Part shown: positions 35,750 to 44,148 of the stretch, piece by piece
Layout of the letters: each line of letters starts with the position of its first letter
How positions within the stretch are numbered: the stretch's first letter is position 1
Assembly (NCBI GenBank): GCA_964510205.1
Contig: CAZEBW010000014.1
Span: 1 to 62,242 of the forward strand
DNA: 62,242 nt
Origin: CAZEBW01 sp964510205
GTDB lineage: Bacteria; Chloroflexota; Anaerolineae; VGOG01
Direction: 5' to 3'
Notes under the pieces: generated by a model
What the model was told of the DNA's origin: nothing
The model's database searches: none
What the model saw: only the letters and a program-made list of their open reading frames with translations
Translations under genes and position numbers: made by a program

Positions 35750-36397
35750 ATGCCTCAAGACCCAGATCTGCGAGAGGAGATAGCACTCTGCGCCCAGGGC
35801 TATCGCCAAATCGCTGGCCTCGATGAGGCCGGACGGGGCTCCTGGGCGGGCCCGGTGGTGTCAGGCGCAGTCATCCTTCCCCCAGACCAAACGGATTGGC
35901 AAGAGAGCGTCAGGCTGGAAGGCGGTTGCCGCTTACGAGACTCCAAGCAACTCACAGCCCAGCAGCGCGAGCGCCTATACCGCGTCATCATGTCCACAGC
36001 CCTGGCAGTGGGAGTGGGGGTCGTACCTCCGAGCAAGATAGATGAAGTCGGCATCGTGCCCGCCACCCAGCAAGCCATGCGCCTGGCCATCGCCCAACTG
36101 GACTTATCCCCCGATTTCCTCCTCATTGACTTCATTAACCTGCCCGACCTGCCCCTCGCCCAGAAGAGCATCACTCATGGCGATTGTCTTTGCCTCTCAA
36201 TAGCTGCCGCTTCCATCGTGGCTAAGGTCAGCCGGGATAGGTTGATGGTCGAATTAGACGCGCATTATCCGGGCTATGGCTTCGCCCGTCACAAAGGTTA
36301 TGGCACTCCCCAGCACAGAAAGTCTCTCTTCCGCCTCGGCCCTTCTCCGATCCACCGCCTATCGTTTGCTCCCATGAAACTGATGTCACAGGAGTGA
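35750..36397 (+). CDS. rnhB: Ribonuclease HII
   Basis: Cleaves RNA in RNA-DNA hybrids, including single ribonucleotides. The 215-residue protein has the signature AGLDEAGRGSWAGPV, the RDSKQLT motif and SIAAASIVAKVSRDRLM. End region RHKGYGTPQH is typical. Confidence 0.96.
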   Translation: MPQDPDLREEIALCAQGYRQIAGLDEAGRGSWAGPVVSGAVILPPDQTDWQESVRLEGGCRLRDSKQLTAQQRERLYRVIMSTALAVGVGVVPPSKIDEVGIVPATQQAMRLAIAQLDLSPDFLLIDFINLPDLPLAQKSITHGDCLCLSIAAASIVAKVSRDRLMVELDAHYPGYGFARHKGYGTPQHRKSLFRLGPSPIHRLSFAPMKLMSQE

Positions 36398-36406
36398 GAT
36401 TTTTCC

Positions 36407-37195
36407 ATGTTTTGGCGAAGGAAACGCAAGAGAAAGAAAATCGGCCTGGTTCTGAGCGGGGGTTCGGTGAGGGGAGCGGCTCATCTGGGCGTGCTGGAGG
36501 TTCTGGAGCGGGAGGGCATTCGGCCTGACTGCGTGGCCGGCGTTAGCGCCGGCTCGGCGGTGGGGGCTGCATACTGCGCGGGGCTGGAGGTGGACGAGAT
36601 CAAGCGCATTGCCGCGGGCCTCCAGTGGAAAAAGCTGGGCCGAATCACCCGCCCTCGCCTCGGTTTCCTCGATGGACGTCGGCTGGAGGAATACGTGGAG
36701 GAGCTCATCGGCCCCCTTCAATTTGAAGAATTAGAGATCCCCCTGGCCACTGTAGCGGTGGACATCATGCGCGGGGAGCTGGTGGTGCTAAAAGAAGGAC
36801 CGGTCGCTCCGGCGGTGCGGGCCAGTTGCGCCTTGCCGGGCGTCTTCACGCCGCTGGAGAGAGACGGGCAAATACTGGTGGATGGGGGCGTGTTGAATAA
36901 CCTGCCCGTCTCCGTGGTGCGGGACATGGGAGCCGACTACGTCATCGCCGTGGATTTACTACCCCCTACCATTTGGGGATCAAAGCCCCAGAATCTCTTC
37001 GAGATGTTCTACCTGTCATTTTACACGCTGCTGCGTGCGGCCCACAGCGAGGCACAAGAAGCCGATTGCCTGATCGTCCCATCCATTGGCCAATTCAACT
37101 GGGTGGACTTCTCACAGGCCAGCGCGCTGATCGAAAAGGGCCGCGAGGCGGCCGAGGCCAAGATCGAGCAGATCAAACAAGATCTAGAGTCGTAA
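36407..37195 (+). CDS. Patatin-like phospholipase
   Basis: Predicted lipid acyl hydrolase with a Ser-Asp dyad. The 262-residue protein has the oxyanion loop LVLSGGSVRGAAHLG, the nucleophile elbow GVSAGS, and the LVDGGVLNNLP aspartate motif. Basic N-terminus (RRKRKRKK) and no signal peptide, so cytoplasmic or peripheral. Starts 9 bp after rnhB, likely co-transcribed. Confidence 0.9.
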   Translation: MFWRRKRKRKKIGLVLSGGSVRGAAHLGVLEVLEREGIRPDCVAGVSAGSAVGAAYCAGLEVDEIKRIAAGLQWKKLGRITRPRLGFLDGRRLEEYVEELIGPLQFEELEIPLATVAVDIMRGELVVLKEGPVAPAVRASCALPGVFTPLERDGQILVDGGVLNNLPVSVVRDMGADYVIAVDLLPPTIWGSKPQNLFEMFYLSFYTLLRAAHSEAQEADCLIVPSIGQFNWVDFSQASALIEKGREAAEAKIEQIKQDLES

Positions 37196-37197
37196 GT

Positions 37198-37226
37198 TTG
37201 CCTAAACCGCCCTCTTGTGGTAAACT
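37198..37226 (+). promoter_or_regulatory. tRNA-Arg promoter
   Basis: TTGCCT (37198-37203), 17-bp spacer ending TGG, TAAACT (37221-37226). Confidence 0.7.
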
Positions 37227-37256
37227 AACTGCGTGAAACGCGAAAACGTGAATCAT

Positions 37257-37328
37257 GCCCCCGTAGCTCAGTGGATAGAGCGGCGGCCTCCGAAGCCGTG
37301 TGCGGGCGTTCGAGTCGCCCCGGGGGTA
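37257..37328 (+). tRNA. tRNA-Arg (anticodon CCG)
   Basis: Folds as a tRNA: acceptor GCCCCCG with CGGGGGT (G-U last pair), D-arm GCTC..GAGC, anticodon stem GCGGC/GCCGT with loop CTCCGAA, T-arm GGGCG-TTCGAGT-CGCCC, discriminator A. CCA is not encoded. It reads CGG arginine codons. Its 3' 57 bp are duplicated at 38133-38189, so it is the attachment site of an integrated element. Confidence 0.93.
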
Positions 37329-37329
37329 C
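37273..37329 (+). repeat. Left attachment-site repeat (attL-like) in tRNA-Arg
   Basis: 57 bp of the tRNA-Arg gene from the D-loop to just past the 3' end, repeated exactly at 38133-38189. The tRNA on this side is complete. Confidence 0.88.
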
Positions 37330-37469
37330 TTTCTAAAGACCTGTTGCCGCTTTTGTGTGGCGGTTGCCCAGACCCAGTCATAGCCAAGTGCGGCCGGTTG
37401 AACGTTGTCGCCTCATTGATCCGCTACCGTGGGTATCGGGTCGAGGACTGGCAGGCATGAAGGATTAAC

Positions 37470-37796
37470 GTGAGTATGGGCGAGACCGAGTACGTCATCT
37501 ACCTGGATGAAGCACGGAGAGACCGCTATCGGCATTTTCACCGTGCCGAACGAGGCCAGGTGGTCCTTTTCCGGGTTCAGTACGAAGCGCTGATTGAGCA
37601 ACAGTGGGTAGCTATCGTCCGCTACGACACAGCGCACGGTGTTCCCCATCGTGACGTGATGCACCCAGATGGCAGCCAGACCAAAGAGCAGTTTCCGCAC
37701 CATTCCCGGGCTTATGTATTGACGATGGGCCAGCGTGACATCCGGCGCAATTGGCGCACATATCGCACCAGGTACGAAGAAGAAATGAGGTGGTGA
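37470..37796 (+). CDS. Islet gene 1: small uncharacterised protein (DUF7718-like)
   Basis: 108-residue protein without known function. It has WVAIVRYDTAHGVPHRDVMH, a pattern I associate with the DUF7718 group (recollection, unverified), and a basic C-terminus (RRNWRTYRTRYEEE). A GTG start with AAGGA ribosome site is assumed; an ATG follows two codons later. It lies 1 bp before the next gene inside a tRNA-bounded islet, so the two form a module, possibly toxin-antitoxin-like. Confidence 0.65.
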   Translation: MSMGETEYVIYLDEARRDRYRHFHRAERGQVVLFRVQYEALIEQQWVAIVRYDTAHGVPHRDVMHPDGSQTKEQFPHHSRAYVLTMGQRDIRRNWRTYRTRYEEEMRW

Positions 37797-37797
37797 G

Positions 37798-38094
37798 ATG
37801 AATACAATGTATCAACTGCATTTCGAGGAACTGCTGGCCGAGTTCGACCAGTATGTCTTGGAGCATCCCGATTTCGCGCGACGTATCCCCGATGATGCCC
37901 AAATCGTCTTTGTAGACGAGCGGGATCCGGATTTCAGCCATTGGAGTGTGCAAACCTTTGGCAGTCCACCGCCCCATGATAACACTCCTGATCGCCCCAT
38001 CGTCTACATTGAGGTCGGCGAGCTCGTGCCTCGGCGATCTCGACTCAAGTCTCCACGCTTGATTTCCAACATCCCTTCGTATGCCTTTGCCTGA
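37798..38094 (+). CDS. Islet gene 2: small uncharacterised protein (DUF5647-like)
   Basis: 98-residue acidic protein with FEELLAEFDQYVLEHPDF and RIPDDAQIVFVDERDPDF, the pattern of small DUF5647-type proteins (recollection, unverified). C-terminus RRSRLKSPRL is basic. It follows gene 1 with one base between stop and start, so the pair is translationally coupled. Acidic body plus partner suggest an antitoxin-like role, but this is inference. Confidence 0.65.
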   Translation: MNTMYQLHFEELLAEFDQYVLEHPDFARRIPDDAQIVFVDERDPDFSHWSVQTFGSPPPHDNTPDRPIVYIEVGELVPRRSRLKSPRLISNIPSYAFA

Positions 38095-38132
38095 GAGACG
38101 GAAGGTGTCTAAGTAACGAAACAAGCTCAGGC

Positions 38133-38189
38133 GGATAGAGCGGCGGCCTCCGAAGCCGTGTGCGGGCGTTCGAGTCGCCCCGGGGGTAC
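38133..38189 (+). repeat. Right attachment-site repeat (attR-like), partial tRNA-Arg
   Basis: Exact 57-bp copy of the 3' part of the tRNA-Arg gene without its acceptor 5' strand and with a broken D-arm (an AGCTCAG remnant lies just before). The original tRNA terminator follows at 38191, showing that the 860-bp islet 37330-38189 separated tRNA from terminator. Confidence 0.9.
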
Positions 38190-38190
38190 C

Positions 38191-38226
38191 AAAAACCACC
38201 CGATTTGCAGCCGGGTGGTTTTATTT
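38191..38226. terminator. Bidirectional terminator (original tRNA-Arg terminator)
   Basis: AACCACCCG (38194-38202) and CGGGTGGTT (38212-38220) with T-rich ends on both strands; it also covers the stop codon of the PBP gene on the minus strand. Confidence 0.8.
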
Positions 38227-40725
38227 TGTCACGGTGATGTGCACGGGCTCGCTCTCCAACCTGTTGCCGTCGGCGTCAAGGCCAATGACGGTGATGACAT
38301 GATCGCCTGGCGCCAGCGGCCACATGACTCGGTAGGGCGGGGCAGCGAAGCTGACCAACGGCTCCTCGTCTACATAGATGGTTACACTGGCCGGGTTGAC
38401 CTCATCGCCCGCCCGCGCCGCAATCTCTATCCTCTGATCCTCCCTCGGCAGGGCCGGGTCCAAGCGATAAACGCTGCCCTCGTGGGGACTGGTTATGATG
38501 AGCTGAAAGCTGGAAGCGGAAGGCTGGTTGCGTGTTACGTGTTGCGTGTTGCGTGTTTCCAGCAGCAAGTTACCCATCGCCAGCCCTCTCTGTCTTCCCC
38601 ACTCAACGGCTTCGGCGGGCAACACGGCATAGACACGCTCCACGATTCGCTCCGGCGGGGTATCCGTGGAAGCCGGTTGCCCAGTGGCTACATCGAACTG
38701 GAAGAGCTGGTGCATCTGGCAGGCCTCCGTCGGCTCGCTGCCGGCCACGAACAGCTCGGTTCGCCGATGGGGGCAATAGGGGTTGGGAAGTTGGCCAGAC
38801 AGAGCGCAAACCTCCACCCGCGTCAACCCCGCCGGCTCGACGAAATCCTCCACCGGCCGAGCCTCCAGCACCTCCTCCATGAAATCGTGCCAGATGGGCG
38901 CCGCCCCAGTGACTCCCGAAACGTGGCGCATGGGCGAATTGTCGGCGTTGCCGGCCCAGACGCCGACCACGAGACTGGGAGTATAGCCGATGGTCCAGTT
39001 GTCTCGCCAATCGGTGGTGGTGCCCGTTTTCACCGCCGCCGGCCGGCTCAAATTGAGCACGCTCCCCTCGCCGAAGGCCGGCATGCGGGCCTGGTCGTCG
39101 CTGAGGATGTCGGTGATGAGGTAGGCGATCCGTTCGTCGAGCACTCGCTCACCTTGTCTCGGCTTCCTCTCGTAGAGGAGTTCGCCCCGGCGGTCCTCGA
39201 CGCGCAGGATGGCCACCGGCTCCACCGTATGTCCACCGTTGGCGAAGGCAGCGTAAGCGGCCGTCAGCTCCAGCAGGCGCACCTCACCGCCGCCCAGGGT
39301 CAGGGACAGGCCAAAGCGCTCGCTGTCGTCGAAGGTGGTGACGCCCATGCTGCGGGCCAGCGCCGTCATTTTGTCCAGCCCCACGTCGTCGAGGACTTTG
39401 ACCGCCGGCAGGTTATAGGACGAAGCCAGCGCCTGGCGGACCAGGACAGGCCCGTGGAAGGTCAGGTCGTAATTGAGCGGCACGTAGGGCTCGCCTTCTT
39501 TGGTCAGAAAAGACGTGCGCACGTCCAGGATCATGGTAGCCGCGGTGTAGCCCTGAGCGAAGGCCGCGGCGTAGGTGATGGGCTTGATGGAAGATCCGGG
39601 TTGGCGGGGGGTCACAGCGCAATTCACCGCTCCGTCAATCTCAGGATCGAAATAGTCGGGGCTGCCCAACATGGCCAGCACCTGGCCGCTGTTTGGATCC
39701 AGAGCCACCAGCGCGGCGCCGTGCACGTTGGGATCGGGCAAGTCGCGCCGGGGACGGTCAGCCAGGATGGCCAGGCGGCGGCGGGCGAGGGACTTAGCCG
39801 TCTCTTGCATATCCAGGTCCAGGCTCGTGTGCACCTCCAGCCCGCCACGGTAAAGTTCGTCCGGCTCAAATCGCTCCTCCAACAGACTCCACACGTACAT
39901 CACAAAGTGGGGGGCGCGGATGGGGAAGGGCACGGCGGCAAAATGGAGTTGTTCTTCTTCGGCCAGCCGGGCCTCCTCTTCGCTGATGTAGCCGGCTCTG
40001 GCCATCAGACCTAGCACCACAGCCTGGCGCTCTTTGGCCGCCTGGGGGTTCTCCAGGGGATTGTAGACGGCGGGGGACTGGGGCAGGCCAGCCAAAAGGG
40101 CGCACTCGGCCAGGTCCAGCTCGCCCACCGACTTGCCGAAGTACGCCTGGGCGGCGGCCTCTACCCCATAGGCCAGGTTGCCGTAGTAGATTTCATTGAG
40201 ATAGAGGGCCAGGATGTCGTCCTTGCTGTAAGCTCGGGCCAAGCGCCACGCCAAAATGGACTCGCGCAGCTTACGGGTCAAGCTGCGCTCAAAGCGCTCC
40301 TGCGGCGAAAGCAGCAGATTGCGAGCCAACTGTTGGGTGATGGTGCTGCCGCCGGAGAGCACCTCGCCGCCCCGCAGGTTGATGACCACGGCCCGCAGGA
40401 TGGCGCGAAAGTCCACTCCGGGGTTAGCGTAGAAGTTGGCATCCTCGGTGGCGATGGTGGCCTGCCGCAGGTAAAGGGGGATCTCGTCGAGAGGCAGGGG
40501 GGTGTGCTTGCCGGCGTGGGGGTCAATGATCTCATAGAGAAGGCGGCCCCGGCGGTCGTAGATTTTGGTGGTGGGCGTGATGGATTGGCCGTGCAAATCG
40601 TGGAAGGAGGGCAGGTCCACGACGAGCCAGGCGTACAGGCCTCCGCCCGCCACCAACAAGGCTACGATCAGCATCAAAATCAGAAAACGCCAGTTTTGCA
40701 TGTGAAACACCTGGAGCATGGTCAT
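38221..40725 (-). CDS. Class A penicillin-binding protein (PBP1C-like architecture)
   Basis: Bifunctional peptidoglycan synthase. An N-terminal membrane anchor (LILMLIVALLVAGGGLYAW) is followed by a GT51 domain (ATEDANFYANPG, GGSTITQQLARNLLL, YLNEIYYGN) and a transpeptidase domain (SxxK in QPGSSIKPITYAA, SSYN, KTGTTTDWRDNW). The C-terminal 95 residues (ITSPHEGSVYRLDP onward) resemble the BiPBP_C domain of PBP1C. The ATG at 40725 with AAAGGGG ribosome site gives 834 residues; upstream in-frame codons would run into the tRNA-Ser gene on the other strand. Confidence 0.93.
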   Translation of the reverse strand: MTMLQVFHMQNWRFLILMLIVALLVAGGGLYAWLVVDLPSFHDLHGQSITPTTKIYDRRGRLLYEIIDPHAGKHTPLPLDEIPLYLRQATIATEDANFYANPGVDFRAILRAVVINLRGGEVLSGGSTITQQLARNLLLSPQERFERSLTRKLRESILAWRLARAYSKDDILALYLNEIYYGNLAYGVEAAAQAYFGKSVGELDLAECALLAGLPQSPAVYNPLENPQAAKERQAVVLGLMARAGYISEEEARLAEEEQLHFAAVPFPIRAPHFVMYVWSLLEERFEPDELYRGGLEVHTSLDLDMQETAKSLARRRLAILADRPRRDLPDPNVHGAALVALDPNSGQVLAMLGSPDYFDPEIDGAVNCAVTPRQPGSSIKPITYAAAFAQGYTAATMILDVRTSFLTKEGEPYVPLNYDLTFHGPVLVRQALASSYNLPAVKVLDDVGLDKMTALARSMGVTTFDDSERFGLSLTLGGGEVRLLELTAAYAAFANGGHTVEPVAILRVEDRRGELLYERKPRQGERVLDERIAYLITDILSDDQARMPAFGEGSVLNLSRPAAVKTGTTTDWRDNWTIGYTPSLVVGVWAGNADNSPMRHVSGVTGAAPIWHDFMEEVLEARPVEDFVEPAGLTRVEVCALSGQLPNPYCPHRRTELFVAGSEPTEACQMHQLFQFDVATGQPASTDTPPERIVERVYAVLPAEAVEWGRQRGLAMGNLLLETRNTQHVTRNQPSASSFQLIITSPHEGSVYRLDPALPREDQRIEIAARAGDEVNPASVTIYVDEEPLVSFAAPPYRVMWPLAPGDHVITVIGLDADGNRLESEPVHITVTK

Positions 40726-40754
40726 TTGCCCCTTTGACAGACCTATAGTATAAT
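40726..40754 (+). promoter_or_regulatory. Promoter of tRNA-Ser(CGA)
   Basis: TTGCCC (40726-40731), 17-bp spacer, TATAAT (40749-40754), 7 bp before the tRNA. It abuts the divergent PBP start. Confidence 0.75.
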
Positions 40755-40760
40755 TGTAGT

Positions 40761-40850
40761 GGAGGGATCGCATAGTCTGGCCTAGTGCGCGGTTCTCGAA
40801 AAGCCGTGTGCAGCAATGCACCGTGGGTTCGAATCCCACTCCCTCCGCCA
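40761..40850 (+). tRNA. tRNA-Ser (anticodon CGA)
   Basis: Class II tRNA with acceptor GGAGGGA/TCCCTCC, anticodon stem CGGTT/AGCCG and loop CTCGAAA, a long variable arm (TGTGCAGCAATGCACC), T-arm GTGGG-TTCGAAT-CCCAC, and encoded CCA. Confidence 0.94.
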
Positions 40851-40979
40851 TTCAGGTAGCAAAAGGGCCTCTAGAGGCCCTTTTGCTTGTCCCCTAGTTT
40901 CCATTGAAGCAATCGGTGGTACCTCTCTCGGTTAAGAACGTTCTCGGCAATTTTACACCTTTTTCTCTCAAGGCGCAAC

Positions 40980-41008
40980 TTGAAAGATTCGCCCGATGGT
41001 GGTATAAT
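40980..41008 (+). promoter_or_regulatory. Promoter of tRNA-Ser(GGA)
   Basis: TTGAAA (40980-40985), 17-bp spacer ending TGG, TATAAT (41003-41008). Confidence 0.75.
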
Positions 41009-41017
41009 ACACCATGT

Positions 41018-41107
<90 letters not shown>

Positions 41108-41108
41108 T

Positions 41109-41137
41109 TTGACTTTTTGCTGCTTATGGGGTAACAT
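41109..41137 (+). promoter_or_regulatory. Promoter of SRP RNA
   Basis: TTGACT (41109-41114), 17-bp spacer, TAACAT (41132-41137), 7 bp before the RNA start. Confidence 0.6.
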
Positions 41138-41143
41138 ATCAAC

Positions 41144-41412
41144 GGTCGTGCTAGACGGGGAACTAGCGGTGCCCTGTACCCGCAATCCGCTACAGCGGGG
41201 TCGAATTCCCCCTCGAGGGTCAGCGCTCTCTAGGACTGCCGCGGCTAAGTGGTGTTGAAAGTTGGGTCCTGCGCGGCGGGAGCCTATGAACCCCGTCAGG
41301 TCCGGAAGGAAGCAGCGGTAAGTAGCCACTCCCGGGCGCCGCAGGGTCGCCTGGCTGGAGCCGGCTGGCCGCAGTAAGCTGGAAAGCCCGATTCGACAGG
41401 GGGTGCACGACC
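41144..41412 (+). ncRNA. ffs: Signal recognition particle RNA (large bacterial type)
   Basis: The conserved domain IV tetraloop region GTCAGGTCCGGAAGGAAGCA and its partner AGTAGCC lie at about 41297-41330. The ends GGTCGTGC (41144-41151) and GCACGACC (41405-41412) pair, enclosing about 269 nt, so this is the long form with an Alu domain, as in Bacillus and Chloroflexota, rather than the 4.5S form. It works with Ffh in membrane targeting. Confidence 0.92.
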
Positions 41413-41428
41413 AAATTGCAACTATAAG

Positions 41429-41460
41429 AGGGGGCGGGAAACGAAGCTCGCCCCCTTTGT
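41429..41460 (+). terminator. SRP RNA terminator
   Basis: AGGGGGCG (41429-41436) and CGCCCCCT (41449-41456) followed by TTTGT. Confidence 0.75.
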
Positions 41461-41463
41461 CGT

Positions 41464-43065
41464 ATGGGGAGAGCATCCATCGAGAAGAGCCCCGCATGGC
41501 GAGATCGTGGAGGCTGCTTGTTAGAAGAGAGTATTCCACCCAAATCCAGGTCACTTGACTGGAATAGCCTCATCAGGAGCATAACGAGCTGGCGACCTCG
41601 AGAAGAACTCCTGGCACTGGCCGCCATGTTGGCCCTGGCCAGCGTGCTGACGGTCGGCTATCTACAGACGCAAGTCCGGGTGACCCTGATGGTGGACGGC
41701 TATGGCGAATCCATCTATATCCACCAAACCACAGTGGAAGCCCTTCTGAAAGAAGCCGGCTTGGAGATACACCCAAAAGACACGATTTCGCCAGGGTTGG
41801 AGGCCTCCATCGCGGACGGAGAGGTCATTTCCGTTCGACGGGCCAGGCCAGCCACCGTCCAAGTTGATGACCGCGTCATCGAGACGTGCACCCACAGCCA
41901 GACGCTGGGCGACCTGCTGCAAGAGTTGGGGATCGCCATTGAGCCTCGTGACAAGATCATATTAGAGGACCAACAAGCGAGCCGCACAACCAGGCTGCCT
42001 GGGCAAAATCCAATCAGCCGGCTGGTCAGCAGTCGCAGCGGCAACAGAGACTGGCAAGGCCAAGGTGAAGATGCCTCCTTGCACGTCGCCATCCAGCGAG
42101 CCGTGCCCATCAATCTCGATAATAGCGGCCACCTCACGACCCTTCGCACCACCGAAGCCACGTTAGGCGAGGCCCTGCGCGCCGAAGGCATCAAGCTCTA
42201 CTTGGGCGACTACATTGAGCCCAGCTTGAGCAGCCCTGTCTCCGCAGACATGCAAGTCCGCATTGAGCGCTCCAAGCCAGCGATCATCCGAGTAGACGGT
42301 CAACTGATCAGAACCCGCACCCGGGCGGAAACAGTAGCCGAAGCTCTGGCCCAAGAGGGCCTGACGCTGCTGGGCAAAGACTACACAGAGCCAGGCATGA
42401 ACGCCCCCCTAGCCGACAATGCGAACATCCGCGTGGTGCGGGTCAAAGAGGAAATGGACATTGAACAAGAACCCATCTCCTTCGAGACCACCTGGAAGCC
42501 CGATCCAAATCTGGAGCTGGACCATCAGCGGCTAGATCAGGAGGGCGAGAACGGCGTGACCAAGCGGCGCATCCGCGTTGTCTACGAGAACGACCAAGAG
42601 GTAGAGCGAACCCTAGAGGCCGAGTGGGTAGATCAAGAGCCAACAAACAAAGTCATCGCCTATGGCACCAAGGTCGTGTTGCGCACGTTGGAGACCCCTG
42701 AGGGAGAGATCACATACTGGCGCAAGTTCCGGGCTCTGGCCACATCGTACACGGCGGCGACCTCGGGCAAGACCCGCGACCACCCCCTGTACGGCATCAC
42801 CCGCCTGGGCTGGCAAATGAGGGGAGGCATCGTGGCCGTTGATCCCCACGTGATCAGCCTTGAGACAGAGATGTACGTGCCCGGCTACGGCATGGGGGTG
42901 GCCGCCGATACGGGCGGCAAGATCAGGGGGCGCCACATTGACCTGGGCTACGAGGAGGACGAGCTAAAGCTGTGGTACGATTGGGTTGATGTCTATCTCC
43001 TGGCCCCACCACCGCCCGCGAATCAGATCCATTGGGTGTTGCCCAGTTGGCCACGAGAACGCTGA
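41464..43065 (+). CDS. YabE-like cell-wall protein: DUF348 repeats, G5 and 3D domain
   Basis: Predicted exported peptidoglycan-active protein. An N-terminal membrane segment (LAAMLALASVLTVGYLQ, about residues 52-68) is followed by several DUF348 ubiquitin-like repeats (TVEALLKEAGLEIHPKD, TLGDLLQELGIAIEPRD, TVAEALAQEGLTLLGKD), a G5 domain (RRIRVVYENDQEVERTL) and a C-terminal 3D domain (ATSYTAATSG, IVAVDP, VAADTGG, GRHIDLGYEED) with its aspartates. The start is uncertain: a TTG at 41519 preceded by GGAGG is an alternative. Position before rsmA mirrors the yabE-rnmV-ksgA order of Firmicutes. Confidence 0.86.
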   Translation: MGRASIEKSPAWRDRGGCLLEESIPPKSRSLDWNSLIRSITSWRPREELLALAAMLALASVLTVGYLQTQVRVTLMVDGYGESIYIHQTTVEALLKEAGLEIHPKDTISPGLEASIADGEVISVRRARPATVQVDDRVIETCTHSQTLGDLLQELGIAIEPRDKIILEDQQASRTTRLPGQNPISRLVSSRSGNRDWQGQGEDASLHVAIQRAVPINLDNSGHLTTLRTTEATLGEALRAEGIKLYLGDYIEPSLSSPVSADMQVRIERSKPAIIRVDGQLIRTRTRAETVAEALAQEGLTLLGKDYTEPGMNAPLADNANIRVVRVKEEMDIEQEPISFETTWKPDPNLELDHQRLDQEGENGVTKRRIRVVYENDQEVERTLEAEWVDQEPTNKVIAYGTKVVLRTLETPEGEITYWRKFRALATSYTAATSGKTRDHPLYGITRLGWQMRGGIVAVDPHVISLETEMYVPGYGMGVAADTGGKIRGRHIDLGYEEDELKLWYDWVDVYLLAPPPPANQIHWVLPSWPRER

Positions 43066-43093
43066 TGCAGCCGGCGAAACTCAAAGAAGAAAT

Positions 43094-43137
43094 ACGGGGG
43101 GACGGCCCAACTCAGGCGGATCCCCCGTTTTGTTTTT
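43094..43137 (+). terminator. Terminator between the 3D protein and rsmA
   Basis: ACGGGGGGA (43094-43102) and TCCCCCGT (43121-43128) followed by TTTGTTTTT. Confidence 0.8.
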
Positions 43138-43162
43138 AGATCAGGATGCCAAGGCCACGAGG

Positions 43163-43984
43163 ATGAATGTACGGAGTCTTCTAAAGGAATTTGACATACA
43201 GCCCAAGAAGAGCCTGGGCCAGAACTTCTTGACGGATCTGCGAGCACTGGAACGCATCGTTGAGGCCGCCGAGCTGGGGCCTGAGGACATCGTCCTGGAG
43301 ATTGGGCCGGGCCTGGGTACCTTGACCCGCCTCTTGGCCGCGGAGGCGGGCAGGGTGATCGCCATCGAGCTGGATCAGCGCCTGGTGAGGGTTCTCCAAG
43401 AGACTTTGGCTGATCTGTCCCATATCCAGATCATCCACGGCGACATCTTGGAACTCGATCCGTCCGATCTGATTCAAGCTGATCTACACTACAAAGTCGT
43501 CGCCAACCTTCCCTACTACATCACCTCCGCCATCCTCCGCCACCTCCTCACCGCCGAGGTCCGGCCTGAGCTGATGGTGTTGACAGTCCAGTTGGAGGTC
43601 GCCCGGCGCATCACCGCCGAGCCAGGGGACATGAGTTTGCTGGCCGTAAGCGTTCAGTTCTACGGGCAGCCTCGCATCGTGGGCCGAATCAAAGCCGGCG
43701 CCTTTTACCCCTCCCCCCAAGTTGATTCGGCGGTGATACGCGTTGATCTGTACGACCGGCCCGCTGTCGAAGTAGACGACGCGGACACCTTCTTCGAGGT
43801 AGTGCGAGCGGGCTTCGCCCAAAGGCGCAAGCAGCTTCACAACGCCCTAGCAGCCGGACTGGCTCTTGCGGACGACGAGGTGGTCCAAGCCCTGAGCAGC
43901 GCCGGCGTCAATCCCAAACGCCGCGCCCAGACTTTGAGCATCGAGGAGTGGGCCAGAGTCTGGGAGGAGCTGAGAAAGCTGTAA
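43163..43984 (+). CDS. rsmA: 16S rRNA dimethyladenosine transferase (RsmA/KsgA)
   Basis: Dimethylates two adjacent adenosines near the 3' end of 16S rRNA. The 273-residue protein has SLGQNFLTD, LEIGPGLGTLTRLL (motif I) and the catalytic VVANLPYYITS (motif IV). The ATG at 43163 is placed at the usual family start; an upstream in-frame codon would include the terminator at 43094. A MITE copy begins 7 bp after the stop, and its target duplication overlaps the stop codon. Confidence 0.95.
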   Translation: MNVRSLLKEFDIQPKKSLGQNFLTDLRALERIVEAAELGPEDIVLEIGPGLGTLTRLLAAEAGRVIAIELDQRLVRVLQETLADLSHIQIIHGDILELDPSDLIQADLHYKVVANLPYYITSAILRHLLTAEVRPELMVLTVQLEVARRITAEPGDMSLLAVSVQFYGQPRIVGRIKAGAFYPSPQVDSAVIRVDLYDRPAVEVDDADTFFEVVRAGFAQRRKQLHNALAAGLALADDEVVQALSSAGVNPKRRAQTLSIEEWARVWEELRKL

Positions 43985-44089
43985 AACAAACGAGTGTGGC
44001 TAAAATCTGTGGAAGGTAGTAGCGACTTCAGTCGCTTGGAACGACTAAAGTCGTCACTACCACAAGTTTTAGCCACACCCAAAACAAAC
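43983..44089 (-). mobile_element. 89-bp MITE, copy 3 (inverted), with 9-bp target duplication
   Basis: Element 43992-44080 is the reverse complement of copies 1 and 2, flanked by AAAACAAAC (43983-43991) and AAAACAAAC (44081-44089). The left duplication overlaps the rsmA stop codon. Confidence 0.93.
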
Positions 44090-44120
44090 TGCCCTGAGCC
44101 AAAAGCCCAGGGCAGTTTTG
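44087..44120. terminator. Bidirectional terminator
   Basis: AACTGCCCTG (44087-44096) and CAGGGCAGTT (44108-44117) with T-rich flank, between convergent rsmA and the membrane-protein gene. Confidence 0.8.
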
Positions 44121-44148
44121 CTATTTTAGCCTCGAGGGACACCCACCA

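Noticed and set aside
38158..40014. 618-codon open frame on the plus strand
   Set aside because: It is antisense to the class A PBP gene, which has clear GT51 and transpeptidase motifs; the plus-strand translation has no domain and is a by-product of GC-rich codons.
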